Shown here: positions 37,030 through 47,415 of the stretch, piece by piece
Position numbering within the stretch: the first letter of the stretch is position 1
How the letters are laid out: each line of letters opens with the position of its first letter
Origin: Dongia mobilis
GTDB taxonomy: Bacteria > Pseudomonadota > Alphaproteobacteria > Dongiales > Dongiaceae
NCBI RefSeq assembly: GCF_945906275.1
Contig: NZ_CAMDRA010000002.1
Coordinates: forward strand, 1 to 64,000
DNA: 64,000 nt
Direction: 5' to 3'
Translations under genes and position numbers: made by a program
Notes under the pieces: generated by a model
What the model saw: only the letters and a program-made list of their open reading frames with translations
Told to the model about the DNA's origin: nothing
Databases searched by the model: none

Positions 37030-37651
37030 GTGCCGGATTGGTCTTATGAAATCGCTGCCGGACTGCAGCACGGGCAGATCATCTGCGGCGTCGATGAAGT
37101 GGGGCGCGGACCGTTGGCGGGTCCTGTGCTGGCCTGTGCCGCCATCCTCGATCCTGACCGAGTACCTCCGGAACTGCTGCGGCGCCTCGATGATTCCAAA
37201 AAGTTGAGTGGCAAGGCGCGTAGCGAGATCGCCCTGGCCCTGCGCGAAGTCGCCATCTTCGCCATCGCCGAAGCGAGCGTCCTCGAGATCGACACGATCA
37301 ATATCCTGCGCGCCAGCCAGCTCGCCATGCGCCGCGCCGTCGACGCGCTTCCGCAAAAACCGAGCCATGCGCTGGTCGACGGCAACTTGGCGCCGGGTCT
37401 TTCCTGCAACACCACCTGCATCGTCAAAGGGGACAGCAAATCCCTCTCCATCGCCGCCGCCTCGATTCTCGCGAAGGTGGAGCGGGACAAGATCATGAGT
37501 CAGCTGGCCGAGACGCATACCGTATATGGTTGGGAGCGCAATGCTGGCTATGGCACAGCCCACCATCTCGATGCCATCAAGACCCATGGCATCACCCCCC
37601 ATCACCGAAGGTCATTTCGACCTGTATCTGAGAACATTACGATAACCAACT

Positions 37652-37653
<2 letters not shown>
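37030..37653 (+). CDS. rnhB: Ribonuclease HII
   Basis: The 207-residue protein starts at a GTG. The catalytic carboxylates are visible in ICGVDEVGRGPLAGPV (Asp, Glu) and ALVDGN (Asp). LDDSKKLSGKAR, KGDSKSLSIAAASILAKVER and NAGYGTAHHLDAIKTHG are family hallmarks. It removes ribonucleotides from DNA and RNA:DNA hybrids. rnhB immediately before ccrM is a conserved alphaproteobacterial arrangement. Confidence 0.95.
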
Positions 37654-38810
<1,157 letters not shown>

Positions 38811-38861
38811 GGCGGCCGGCGGCGCCCTGGAGACTGACCGGGGGACAGAGATGAAACTGGG

Positions 38862-40094
38862 ATGAAACGGGCGCTTGGCGGCATCGTGGTAGCGTTCGCG
38901 GACCGGAATTTCCGCATCTATTCCATTGGCGCCATTGTCTCCTGGCAGAGCTTCTTCATCCAGTTGGTCGCTGTGTCCTGGACCACCTGGGAACTCACCC
39001 ATTCGACGACCTGGCTGGCGATCGTCGCCATTCTCGACATTGCCCCGAATATCATCTTTCTGCCCTTGGGTGGTGTGCTTGCCGATCGCTACGACCGCTA
39101 TCGCATCGTGGCCATCACCCATGTGCTGGGGCTTCTCCAGGCCGCAGCCCTCGCGATCCTCGCCTTCTCAGGGCACCTGACGATCATGGCGATCGCCATC
39201 CTCGCCTTCCTGCACGGCCTCATTCACAGTTTCAGCATGCCGGGACTGTTCGGCATGCTGCCGCGCTTCGTGGCCCGTGACCGCCTGTCTTCGGCCATTG
39301 CCGTCAGTTCGGCCTATACGCAACTGGCGATCTTCGCCGGACCCGCTATGGCCGGCTGGATCATCCTGCATCATGGCGTGGCCGTTGCCTTTGCCGTCAA
39401 TGCGCTCGGCTATGCGGCCTATCTGGGTTCGATCGCCTTCCTGCGGACACCCGCCGATTTCATACCACAGGCGCCGACCGGCAAAAGCATCCGCGCCGAT
39501 CTCGGCGACGGCCTGCGCTACATCACCGGCCATCACGGCATCAGCGCCCTGCTCCTCCTGATGCTGGTGGGCGACGCCCTTTCCGCCGCGATGTATCAGA
39601 TGCTGCCGGCCTATGCAGATGACGTTCTGGGGATGGGTGTCGACGGCATGTCGGCCATGATGGCTGCGGCGGGATTCGGCGCCACCTTGTCGGCGTTGTG
39701 GTTGGCCCAGGGTGGTACCTCGCGCGCGACACCTTTGCGGGTCCTCTGGGCGTTCCTCGCCTTCGCCGTCGCGGTGGCCGTCCTGATGATGACCGAGAGC
39801 CTTGTTCCCGCCCTGGCCGCGATGGTGGCCTATGGCATCGCCGGCGAAATCCGGCGGACCGGCACGATCTCGTTGCTGCAGATCGCCGTCGACGACACGC
39901 AGCGTGGCCGGGTCATGAGCACGCAATTCCTGTTGCAACGGATCGCCGGCGGCATCGGGACCGTTCTCATCGGCCTCGCGGCAGAGAGCGAAGGGTTGCG
40001 CATGCCGATGTTTGTGGCCGCCTGTCTTGCCATGGTCGCCTGGGCCATCGCCTTCAAAGCCCGGCACCGCATCATCGCGGCATTCAAAGTATAG
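38862..40094 (+). CDS. MFS transporter (MFS_3 / EntS-like exporter)
   Basis: The 410-residue protein has about 12 hydrophobic helices. The loop 2-3 signature is GGVLADRYDRYRIV, and LQIAVDDTQRGRVMSTQFL occupies the helix 10-11 region typical of the EntS-like group. It probably exports a small molecule or siderophore by proton antiport; substrate unknown. Its end overlaps the converging mutY gene by 11 bp. Confidence 0.88.
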   Translation: MKRALGGIVVAFADRNFRIYSIGAIVSWQSFFIQLVAVSWTTWELTHSTTWLAIVAILDIAPNIIFLPLGGVLADRYDRYRIVAITHVLGLLQAAALAILAFSGHLTIMAIAILAFLHGLIHSFSMPGLFGMLPRFVARDRLSSAIAVSSAYTQLAIFAGPAMAGWIILHHGVAVAFAVNALGYAAYLGSIAFLRTPADFIPQAPTGKSIRADLGDGLRYITGHHGISALLLLMLVGDALSAAMYQMLPAYADDVLGMGVDGMSAMMAAAGFGATLSALWLAQGGTSRATPLRVLWAFLAFAVAVAVLMMTESLVPALAAMVAYGIAGEIRRTGTISLLQIAVDDTQRGRVMSTQFLLQRIAGGIGTVLIGLAAESEGLRMPMFVAACLAMVAWAIAFKARHRIIAAFKV

Positions 40095-41193
40095 GCGCGC
40101 GAGCGTCGCGGGCACCCAGCTCGGTCAACTTCCCCAATCCATGCTCAACGACCTTCCGCATGACGGTCGGCAGCGCTACGTTCCCGAGGTTGTCGATCTC
40201 GATCCACTGATAGCGCGTGTCGGACTTCACAGCGGTCGCCGCGAACACCACGAGATGCAAGGCGAAATGGGTGAAGACATGCGTGACGCTTCCTTCCAGC
40301 CGCCGCCATTTGGCCTTGAGGGGTGCCAGTTCATCAGCCTTGCCTTCGTCGAAGGCATCCCCCAGCCAGTCGCTGGTCGGCACCTGGACCATGCCGCCGA
40401 GGAGACCTTTTTCCGGGCGTTTCTCGATCGCGATGCGGCCTTGTTTGTCGATCATCACATAGCAGAGGCCAAAGCGCTGCGGCCGCGCCACTTTGGGCAA
40501 TTTCTTGGGGTAGGCCTCCATGTCGCCCGCCGCATGCGCCGCACAGATCTCGCGCCAGGGACATGAGATACATTTGGGCTTCGTCGGCGTGCATATGGTG
40601 GCGCCGAGATCCATGATCGCTTGCGCATAGTCGCCCGGCCGCTGTTGTGGCGTGAAGCGCGCCGCCAGCTTGCACAATTCTTCCTTGGCCTTGGGCAAGG
40701 GTGTCGCCACCCGGTGCAGCCGCGCCATGACGCGCTCGACATTGCCATCGAGGATCGTGGTGGGCTGGTCGAAGGCGATGGCCGCCACGGCGGCGGCTGT
40801 TTAGGGGCCGATGCCCGGCAGGCTGCGCAATCCTTCCTCGGTACCCGGAAAGACGCCGCCGTGATCCGTCACCACGACTTCCGCGCACTTCTTGAGGTTG
40901 CGGGCGCGGGCGTAATAGCCAAGCCCTGCCCAGGCGGTCAGCACATCATCGAGCGGGGCCGCCGCCAGATCGTGGACGCGCGGCCAGCGCTTCAGGAAAT
41001 CCCGGTAATAGGGACCGACCGTCACCACCGTCGTCTGTTGCAGCATGATCTCGGAGAGCCAGACATGATAGGGATCGGCGGGCTCGCCCGGGGCGGAGCG
41101 CCAGGGAAGGTGCCGCCGGTGGCGGTCATACCAGGCAAGAAGCTGAGATGCTGGCGATGGTGTTTGTTTGGGCGGCCCGGATTTGCGTGTCAT
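40084..41193 (-). pseudogene. mutY: Adenine DNA glycosylase, interrupted by in-frame TAA
   Basis: The full frame from ATG 41193 is 370 codons. It has the catalytic Glu region SEIMLQQTTVVTV, the helix-hairpin-helix SLPGIGP, the catalytic Asp region TILDGNVERVMARL, the [4Fe-4S] set CTPTKPKCISCPWREIC (C-x6-C-x2-C-x5-C) and a C-terminal NUDIX-like 8-oxoG recognition domain. A TAA at 40803-40801 (codon 131) replaces the Tyr of the conserved LPGIGPYTAAA hairpin, and the reading frame is otherwise perfect on both sides. TAC or TAT to TAA is a single base change. MutY removes A mispaired with 8-oxoG, and truncation here would abolish catalysis. It is divergent from dciA, the usual alphaproteobacterial order. 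Sequencing error is the main alternative. Confidence 0.9.
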
Positions 41194-41218
41194 GGCGGGC
41201 GACCTTAGACTGAGGCCC

Positions 41219-41758
41219 ATGAGCGACCAAGAGAGAAAACCGAAGCCTGGGTTGGAAGCCGAACGCCGCAACCGGCTGTCGGCCCTGGCCAGCAACGTCC
41301 CCAATCTCACCAAGCTCGCCCTCGGCCGCAAGGGCTTTGCCGAGGCCGGCCTCATCGGTGCCTGGCCCACCATCGTCGGCGAGGAGATCGCGCGCCTCGC
41401 CATCCCCGTGAAGATGCGCCTGCCGAGACCCAAGGGCGAGAAGGCCGCGACCCCGGCTATTCCTTCCGGTGTCGTCCCCAATGTGGCGGGTGGCACCCTC
41501 ACCTTGCGCGCCAGTTCGGCTGCCAGCCTGGAGGTGCAGCATCTCAAGCCGCGTATCCTGGAACGCATCACCCGCTATTTCGGCTATCCCGCCATCACCG
41601 AAATCAAGATCGAGATCGGCGACCGGCGCAAAGCCGCGCCCAAGGCGCGCCGCCCGGCACCCGGACCGGCTACACCCCTCGACCTCTCAAAGGTCAGTGA
41701 TCCGGAGATCCGCGAGGCCCTGCAGCGACTCGGGGCGGCGCGGGCCAAGCGTCCCTAA
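41219..41758 (+). CDS. dciA: DUF721 / DciA-like protein
   Basis: The 179-residue protein carries the DUF721 core at about residues 30-135 (GFAEAGLIGAWPTIVGEEIA, GTLTLRASSAASLEVQHLKP, LERITRYFGYPAITEIKIEI) and a basic, proline-rich C-terminus. DciA proteins load or interact with the replicative helicase DnaB in bacteria lacking DnaC. The gene is divergent from mutY by 25 bp and precedes the DsbA-like and smc genes. Confidence 0.85.
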   Translation: MSDQERKPKPGLEAERRNRLSALASNVPNLTKLALGRKGFAEAGLIGAWPTIVGEEIARLAIPVKMRLPRPKGEKAATPAIPSGVVPNVAGGTLTLRASSAASLEVQHLKPRILERITRYFGYPAITEIKIEIGDRRKAAPKARRPAPGPATPLDLSKVSDPEIREALQRLGAARAKRP

Positions 41759-41783
41759 AGCCCCGGAAACATTGGGCTGCAGG

Positions 41784-41905
41784 CAGAATCCGACTGGACA
41801 ATGGGCGACTCGCCAGAATCCAACGGCTTACGCGGCGACTCTCCAATTGTGGCAGCGGCCCCACCGGCAGGTCACCGATCCCTTGCTTGCAAGCCCCTCT
41901 GAATC
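41784..41905 (+). promoter_or_regulatory. Five GANTC sites, four within a tandem 30-bp repeat, upstream of the dsbA-like/smc genes
   Basis: GANTC sites lie at 41786, 41807, 41816, 41837 and 41901. The first four are paired inside two adjacent 30-bp units (41784-41813 and 41814-41843), each of the form CAGAATCC-N14-GGCGACTC. The gap 41759-41950 holds no gene. GANTC is the CcrM site, and ccrM is 3 kb away. This density is far above chance, so the region is a good candidate for methylation-dependent control. Confidence 0.7.
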
Positions 41906-41950
41906 CTGCCAAATAGCGGCGAAATCGGGCCTCATTCTTGAGGCCCCGAA

Positions 41951-42649
41951 ATGGAGGCGATGTTGAACGCGCGCAATCTCGTGATCGGTGTTGTGGTTTT
42001 GGCCCTGGCCGGTGTCGGCGGTTTTTATGCCTGGACCCATTACGGTCCCAGCGCCGCCGCCACCGCGAGCGACAATCCGGCACTGGCGGGCCTCCCCGCC
42101 CCGATCGACAGCCCGATGAACCAGGCCCAGGAAGGCGACATGGTCATGGGCGATGCCAACGCGCCCATCACCTTCATCGAATATTCCTCGCTCTCCTGCC
42201 CGCATTGCGCCCGCCATCACATGACGGTGCTGCCGGAAATCAAGAAGCAGTATATCGACACCGGCAAGGTGAAGCTGGTGCTGCGCGACTTCCCGCTGAA
42301 CGGTCCCGCCGTCCAGGCCTCGATGCTGGCCCATTGCGTCTCGCCACTTGCTTACTGGGGCATGGTCGACCAGCTGTTCGCGACGCAGCAGGCCTGGGTC
42401 GTCGAGAATTCCGGCCCGGCCTTGGCCGTCATCGCCGCCGCCGCCGGCATCAACGGCCAGGATTTCCAGGGTTGCCTCAGCGACCAGGCCATCAAGGACA
42501 AGATCATTGCCTCGGCCGAAAATGCCGACAAGGCGTACAAGGTGGAATCGACCCCGACCTTCGTGGTCAACGGCATCGTCATCAAGGGCGAAAAATCGTT
42601 CGAGGAATTCAAGAAGATCTTCGACGCCCTCGCTCCCGCTGCCAACTAA
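41951..42649 (+). CDS. DsbA-family thiol:disulfide protein (Com1/BdbD-like), membrane-anchored or secreted
   Basis: The 232-residue protein has an N-terminal hydrophobic segment (LVIGVVVLALAGVGGFYAW) serving as signal or anchor. A thioredoxin fold follows with the active site LSCPHCARHHM (CPHC), an inserted helical domain, and the cis-Pro loop VESTPTFVVNG. It probably introduces or isomerises disulfides in the periplasm. A DsbA-like gene between dciA and smc is conserved in many alphaproteobacteria. A second ATG lies at 41960. Confidence 0.9.
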   Translation: MEAMLNARNLVIGVVVLALAGVGGFYAWTHYGPSAAATASDNPALAGLPAPIDSPMNQAQEGDMVMGDANAPITFIEYSSLSCPHCARHHMTVLPEIKKQYIDTGKVKLVLRDFPLNGPAVQASMLAHCVSPLAYWGMVDQLFATQQAWVVENSGPALAVIAAAAGINGQDFQGCLSDQAIKDKIIASAENADKAYKVESTPTFVVNGIVIKGEKSFEEFKKIFDALAPAAN

Positions 42650-42689
42650 GATCCCAGCCAAGATCACTGCCAGTTAAGGAACGCTTGCC

Positions 42690-45600
42690 TTGGTCCAGTT
42701 CAACAAAGTCCGCCTGACCGGCTTCAAATCCTTCGTCGAATCCACGGAGCTGTCGATTCAGGCCGGGATGACCGGGATCGTCGGCCCCAATGGCTGCGGC
42801 AAGTCGAACCTGGTCGAGGCGTTGCGTTGGGTGATGGGCGAAACTTCGGCCAAGCGCATGCGCGGCGGCGAGATGGACGATGTCATCTTCGGCGGCAGCG
42901 GCAGCCGGCCGGCGCGCAACGTCGCCGAAGTGGTGCTGACCCTCGACAATGCCGATCGCCGCGCTTCCGCCCAGTTCAACGACAGCGATGACCTCGAAAT
43001 CTCGCGCCGCATCGATCGCGGCGAAGGCTCGACCTACAAGGTCAACGGCAAGGAAGCCCGCGCCCGCGACGTGCAGCTGCTGTTCGCCGACATCTCGGCC
43101 GGTGCCCATTCGACCGCCCTGGTGAGCCAGGGCCGCGTCGGTGCCATCGTCAACGCCAAGCCCACCGACCGCCGTTCGCTGCTCGAAGAAGCAGCCGGCA
43201 TCACCGGCCTGCATACCCGCCGACATGAAGCCGAACTGCGCTTGAAGGCCGCCGAAGCCAATCTCGCGCGCCTCGACGACGTCATCATCACGCTGGAAAG
43301 CCAGCTCGGCCAGTTGAAGAAGCAGGCGCGCCAGGCCTCGCGCTATCGCAACCTGCAGGACCATATCCGCCGCGCCGAGGCGATCCTGTTCCACATCCAA
43401 TGGCAGGACGCACGCCAGCGCCTGTATTATTCCGAAAAGACGCTGATGGCGGCGGAAACCGCCGTCGTCTCGCTGACCTCGGCCGCGGCCATCGCCACCA
43501 CGCGGCAGACCGAGGCCGCCACGATCCTGCCCAGCCTCCGCCAGGCGGAAGCCGAGGCCGCCGCGGAACTGCAGCGCCTGACCATCGCGCGCGGCGCCCT
43601 CGACAAGGAAGAAGAACGCATCGCCCAGGCGCGCGCCGACGCCGACCGTCAGTTGCGCGAGAACGAGGCCGATCACGGCCGCGAATTGGCGCTCACCACC
43701 GATGCGGTCGCCGCCGCCGAACGCCTTTCCGAAGAACGCGCCATCATCACCGAGACTGCCAGCGAAGAAGCTGCGATCTCCGAGGAAACCCAGCGCCGCG
43801 TCGAAGGTGCACAAGCCGAGGTCGATGAGAGCGAAGCCGAACTCGGCCGCCTCACGCAGGATCTGGCCGCCGCCGAAGCCCGCGCTCACGCCCTCACCCG
43901 CCGCCTTGATGAACTGGTGCAGCGCCGCCAGCGCCTCGCCAACCGCGCGCAGGAAGTGGATGCCGAGCGTCAGCGTCTTTCCGCCGAGATCGAAAACGAT
44001 ACCGAGACTCAAGGTGCCCGCGCCGCCGTCGCCGATGCCGAAGCAGCCCTTGAGGAAGCCCAGGCAATCCTCGCCGAGATCGAAGCCCAGCGCGGCCTTG
44101 CCGGCGAAGCAGAGACCAATGCCCGCGCCCAGCTGCAACAGGCCCAGGATGCGCGCCAGCGCCTGAAGGCCGAGGCCGACGCGCTCTCCTCGATCTTCGC
44201 CACCTCGGATTCCGAGATGTGGCCGCCGATGATCGACAGTCTCACCGTGGCCCCCGGCTATGAAACGGCTCTCGCCGCCGCCTTGGGTGATGATCTTCAG
44301 GCTTCGGCCGATCTCGGTGCCCCCGCGCATTGGCGCGAAGGCGATACCGATGACAACGCCACCGGCCTGCCCGTGGGATCGGCGCCACTGTCGCGTTTCG
44401 TCACCGGCTCGGTAGCGCTCGGTCGGCGTTTGGCACAGATCGGCGTGGTCGACGACGAGGCCTCCTGCCGGGCGCTCGGCCTGCAGTTGAAGCAAGGCCA
44501 ACGCCTCGTCTCCAAGGACGGCGCGATGTGGCGCTGGGATGGCTTCACCATCGCCGCCGGCACCGAAACCGCCGCCGCCACGCGCCTCAAGCAGCGCAAC
44601 CGCCTGCGCCAGCTTGATGATGAACTGGGCGCGGCCGAGGCAGCCCTTTCGGAAGTGGAAGCGCAGTTCGGCACCGCGCGCGACGAAGCGCAAAACCTCA
44701 TCGACCGCGAGCGCAGCCAGCGCCAGACCCTGCAGGCGGCCTATAACGCCGCGCGGGCTGCGCGCGATGCCGCCGCCCGCGTCGAGCAGCGCGCGACCCA
44801 GATGCAGTCGCGCCTCGCCGCCGTCGGTGAACAGGCCGAGGCCGTTGCCGGCGACATCGCCGAACTCGAAGGCCAGTTGGAAGCAGCGGCCGCCGAGCGC
44901 GCCGAACTGCCGGATCTAGATACCGCCCGCCACCGCATCAACGAATTGCGTCCCGAAGTGGCCGAGCGCCGGACGCGTCTCGTCGAAGCGCGCTCCGCCC
45001 TTGATCGCCTGCAGCGCGAGGCGCAGCAGCGCCAGACACGCCTCCTCGCCATCGCCGACGAACTCCGCTCCTGGGAGCAGCGTGGCCAGCGCGCGCAAGC
45101 CCATCTCGACGAACTGGTCGAACGCCGCGCGCATATCGAACAGGAAATCGAGCGCCTCTCTGCCCTGCCTGGCGAGATTGCACAGCAGCGCAGCGACCTC
45201 ATGGATCTCCTGGAAGTCTCCGAGGAAAAGCGCCGCGATGCGGCCGACGCGCTGGCTGCGGCCGAGACTGCCCTCAATGAGGCTGATCGCGGCCTGAAGG
45301 GTGAAGAACACAAGCTGATCGAAGCCCGCGAGCAGCGCGTGCGGGCCGAGGCCGCCATCGAGCAGGCCAAGGAAGCGGCGGCGACCCTCACGGAACGCAT
45401 CCGCGAAAAGCTTGAATGTTCGCCCGAAGAAGTTCTGGCACTGGCCGAACTCGATCCCGGCGAGGGGTTGCCGGGCCGCGAGGAGACCGAACAGCGCCTC
45501 AACAAATTGCTGCGCGAACGGGAGAATATCGGCCCCGTGAACCTGCGCGCCGAGACCGAATCCAACGAGCTCGACCAGCAATTGTCGGGCATGCAGACCG

Positions 45601-46154
45601 AGCGCTCCGATCTCATCAACGCCATCTCACGCCTGCGCCAGGGTATTGCGTCACTCAACCGCGAAGGCCGTGAACGGCTGCTCGCTGCCTTCGAACTGGT
45701 GAACGGCCATTTCACCTCGCTGTTCACGCGCCTCTTCGGCGGCGGCAAGGCGCATCTGCAATTGACCGAGGCCGAAGATCCGCTCGATGCCGGCCTCGAG
45801 ATTTTCGCCAGCCCGCCCGGCAAGAAGCTCCAGGTTCTTTCGCTGCTCTCGGGCGGCGAACAGGCACTGACGGCGCTTGCCCTGTTGTTCGCCGTGTTCC
45901 TCGTCAACCCGGCACCGATCTGCGTGCTGGACGAGGTCGACGCACCGCTGGATGACGCCAATGTCGAGCGCTTCTGCAATCTGGTTCAGGAACTGGCCGA
46001 AGCCTCGGGCACGCGCTTTCTGGTCATCACGCACCATCGCCTGACCATGGCCCGCATGGACCGCCTCTACGGCGTCACCATGGCGGAACGCGGCGTCAGC
46101 CAACTGGTATCGGTGGATCTCCAGGAAATCGCGCATCTGAAGGCGGCATCGTAA
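42690..46154 (+). CDS. smc: Chromosome segregation protein SMC
   Basis: The protein has 1154 residues from a TTG start preceded by AAGGA. The N-terminal head has Walker A GIVGPNGCGKSNLVEALRWV. Long coiled coils (residues about 165-500 and 640-990) flank a hinge around 500-600. The C-terminal head carries the signature LSGGEQALTALALLF and Walker B ICVLDEVDAPLDDANVERF. It condenses and helps segregate the chromosome with ScpA and ScpB. Large antisense ORFs in this gene (694 and 412 residues) are codon-bias shadows. Confidence 0.97.
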   Translation: MVQFNKVRLTGFKSFVESTELSIQAGMTGIVGPNGCGKSNLVEALRWVMGETSAKRMRGGEMDDVIFGGSGSRPARNVAEVVLTLDNADRRASAQFNDSDDLEISRRIDRGEGSTYKVNGKEARARDVQLLFADISAGAHSTALVSQGRVGAIVNAKPTDRRSLLEEAAGITGLHTRRHEAELRLKAAEANLARLDDVIITLESQLGQLKKQARQASRYRNLQDHIRRAEAILFHIQWQDARQRLYYSEKTLMAAETAVVSLTSAAAIATTRQTEAATILPSLRQAEAEAAAELQRLTIARGALDKEEERIAQARADADRQLRENEADHGRELALTTDAVAAAERLSEERAIITETASEEAAISEETQRRVEGAQAEVDESEAELGRLTQDLAAAEARAHALTRRLDELVQRRQRLANRAQEVDAERQRLSAEIENDTETQGARAAVADAEAALEEAQAILAEIEAQRGLAGEAETNARAQLQQAQDARQRLKAEADALSSIFATSDSEMWPPMIDSLTVAPGYETALAAALGDDLQASADLGAPAHWREGDTDDNATGLPVGSAPLSRFVTGSVALGRRLAQIGVVDDEASCRALGLQLKQGQRLVSKDGAMWRWDGFTIAAGTETAAATRLKQRNRLRQLDDELGAAEAALSEVEAQFGTARDEAQNLIDRERSQRQTLQAAYNAARAARDAAARVEQRATQMQSRLAAVGEQAEAVAGDIAELEGQLEAAAAERAELPDLDTARHRINELRPEVAERRTRLVEARSALDRLQREAQQRQTRLLAIADELRSWEQRGQRAQAHLDELVERRAHIEQEIERLSALPGEIAQQRSDLMDLLEVSEEKRRDAADALAAAETALNEADRGLKGEEHKLIEAREQRVRAEAAIEQAKEAAATLTERIREKLECSPEEVLALAELDPGEGLPGREETEQRLNKLLRERENIGPVNLRAETESNELDQQLSGMQTERSDLINAISRLRQGIASLNREGRERLLAAFELVNGHFTSLFTRLFGGGKAHLQLTEAEDPLDAGLEIFASPPGKKLQVLSLLSGGEQALTALALLFAVFLVNPAPICVLDEVDAPLDDANVERFCNLVQELAEASGTRFLVITHHRLTMARMDRLYGVTMAERGVSQLVSVDLQEIAHLKAAS

Positions 46155-46180
46155 GTCGACGCCAGGGGATTGAGGACGAC

Positions 46181-46630
46181 TTAGCCCAGCCCCTTGCTCA
46201 TATGCACGAGAAACCCGCCCTTGAACGGTTCCTCGCGGTCGATGCCATAGCCGAGTTTGAGGTAGAGGGCGATGTTCTCGGCAAAAAGCTTGTTGGTATA
46301 GAGGCGGATAAGTTGCAGACCGGCTGCCCGCACCAGTTCCTCGGCATGCTGGACGAGGCGGCTTCCATAGCCCTTGCCCTGCTCGGCCGGGTCAACGACG
46401 ACATTCTCGATCAGCCAATGGTCGGCCTGCGGAATCAGTTCGACCAGGCCGACCACAGTCCCGGAATCGTTGACCAGCAGTTCGACCACATGATGGCGCA
46501 CCACCTCGCGGTAATCCGCCGTCATCGGCTTGGGCAGGCGGCCCAGGACGGGAACCCACTTCCCATAGGCAAGATGCGTCATGGCCTCGACCATGGCCGC
46601 ATCCAGCACGCCAGCGCGTTGGAATTTCAT
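46181..46630 (-). CDS. GNAT-family N-acetyltransferase
   Basis: The 149-residue single GNAT domain has the acetyl-CoA loop VVVDPAEQGKGYGSRLVQHA (RGxGxG-like, QGKGYG) and the C-terminal NIALYLKLGYGIDR motif, ending GGFLVHMSKGLG. It transfers an acetyl group to an unknown amine. The ATG overlaps the apparent end of the upstream membrane-protein gene when that is read in its repaired frame (ATGA), suggesting coupling. Confidence 0.88.
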   Translation of the reverse strand: MKFQRAGVLDAAMVEAMTHLAYGKWVPVLGRLPKPMTADYREVVRHHVVELLVNDSGTVVGLVELIPQADHWLIENVVVDPAEQGKGYGSRLVQHAEELVRAAGLQLIRLYTNKLFAENIALYLKLGYGIDREEPFKGGFLVHMSKGLG

Positions 46631-47035
46631 GAAGGCCTATTCCGTTTCCGCCAGTTCGACCGGGCCGACCCAGGTGCGGTGACGTAGATTAACGCGCCCA
46701 GCGCCGCCATGCACCCCTACTGCCAGTGCATGGGCGAGGTGAGCACATCGGCCACCCCATAGCCCCAGAATCCGCTGACGGCAAGCTCTGGAAACGGCCC
46801 AGGCGATCCGTGTCCAGAGCTTGCCGTTCGGATGAGCGGGATAGAGCCAGGACGGGACCCGACCCATGAGCCAGGCGGTGAACAGTGCCGCAGCAAGGCC
46901 CAAGGGCGCGAAGGCGGCCCAGAACGGAGAGAATGGGTCCGTGATCAGCACAGCGAGGATGCCGGCCAATACCATAATGACCATGCCGCCGACACAGATG
47001 ATGGCAGCCACGACAATTGCAGCGATTTTTCTCAA
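46627..47035 (-). pseudogene. Small multi-pass membrane protein, probably frameshifted and nonsense-mutated
   Basis: The first 80 residues are convincing: IAAIVVAAIICVGGMVIMVL and FWAAFAPLGLAAALFTAWLM are two helices, followed by NGKLWTRIAWAV. The given frame then degrades into Arg/His-rich sequence. Removing one base from the AAA run at 46792-46794 shifts to a frame reading PELAVSGFWGYGVADVLTSP then MHWQ. After a TAG at 46719-46717 it continues GCMAALGALIYVTAPG, a third or fourth helix, and ends at a TGA that forms an ATGA overlap with the GNAT start. That end is much more natural than the ORF-track version (46637-47035). Function unknown. Confidence 0.5.
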
Positions 47036-47309
47036 ATCATCTCCGCCTCGGCCCTTCAGTCAGGCCGGTCGATTCGTTCCCCGCAAGGGCGGCAGGGTGT
47101 CGCAAAACGGCGCCCCGGCCAAGGGCGGCGCTATTGATGGGTCGGCAGGTTCGGTGCGTCGCTGCGGCTGTCGCTGGCCAACGCCAGTCATGCCTTGCCC
47201 CGTCCTTTCCTGCAGCGATTCCGGCAGCATCCGCGTGACCCTGTCGCAGGGCTCCCTACAATCCAATTTTTGCAATATCTTTCAATCAGTTAATATGCCT
47301 CAAATCGCC

Positions 47310-47338
47310 TTGACAGCCTATCCCCCCTTGCCTATGTT
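47310..47338 (+). promoter_or_regulatory. Promoter of the F0 ATP synthase operon
   Basis: TTGACA (47310-47315), a 17-nt spacer, and TATGTT (47333-47338) form a near-consensus sigma-70 promoter. The transcript would start near 47345, leaving a leader of about 70 nt before atpI. The remainder of the gap 47036-47309 is GC-rich and shows nothing else I can support. Confidence 0.65.
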
Positions 47339-47349
47339 GCGCGCGCTTC

Positions 47350-47412
47350 CGCCGATCCTCCGATTGGCTGGGGTAGCGGCTTGTTGCTCGGGGGATACCT
47401 TGAGGATCGGCG
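47350..47412 (+). promoter_or_regulatory. Leader hairpin that sequesters the atpI Shine-Dalgarno
   Basis: CGCCGATCCTC (47350-47360) is perfectly complementary to GAGGATCGGCG (47402-47412). The only Shine-Dalgarno-like element of atpI, GAGGA at 47402-47406, lies entirely inside the 3' arm, 9 nt before the ATG at 47416. The stem spans nearly the whole predicted leader, so translation of atpI should depend on opening it. Confidence 0.6.
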
Positions 47413-47415
47413 ACA

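Noticed and set aside
36775-37605. 276-residue minus-strand ORF opposite rnhB
   Set aside because: Mostly rnhB antisense; only its last ~30 residues matter, as the probable signal peptide of the DUF995-like copy 2.
42609-44693. 694-residue minus-strand ORF opposite smc
   Set aside because: Gly/Ala/Leu-biased shadow of the SMC coiled coil with no domain of its own.
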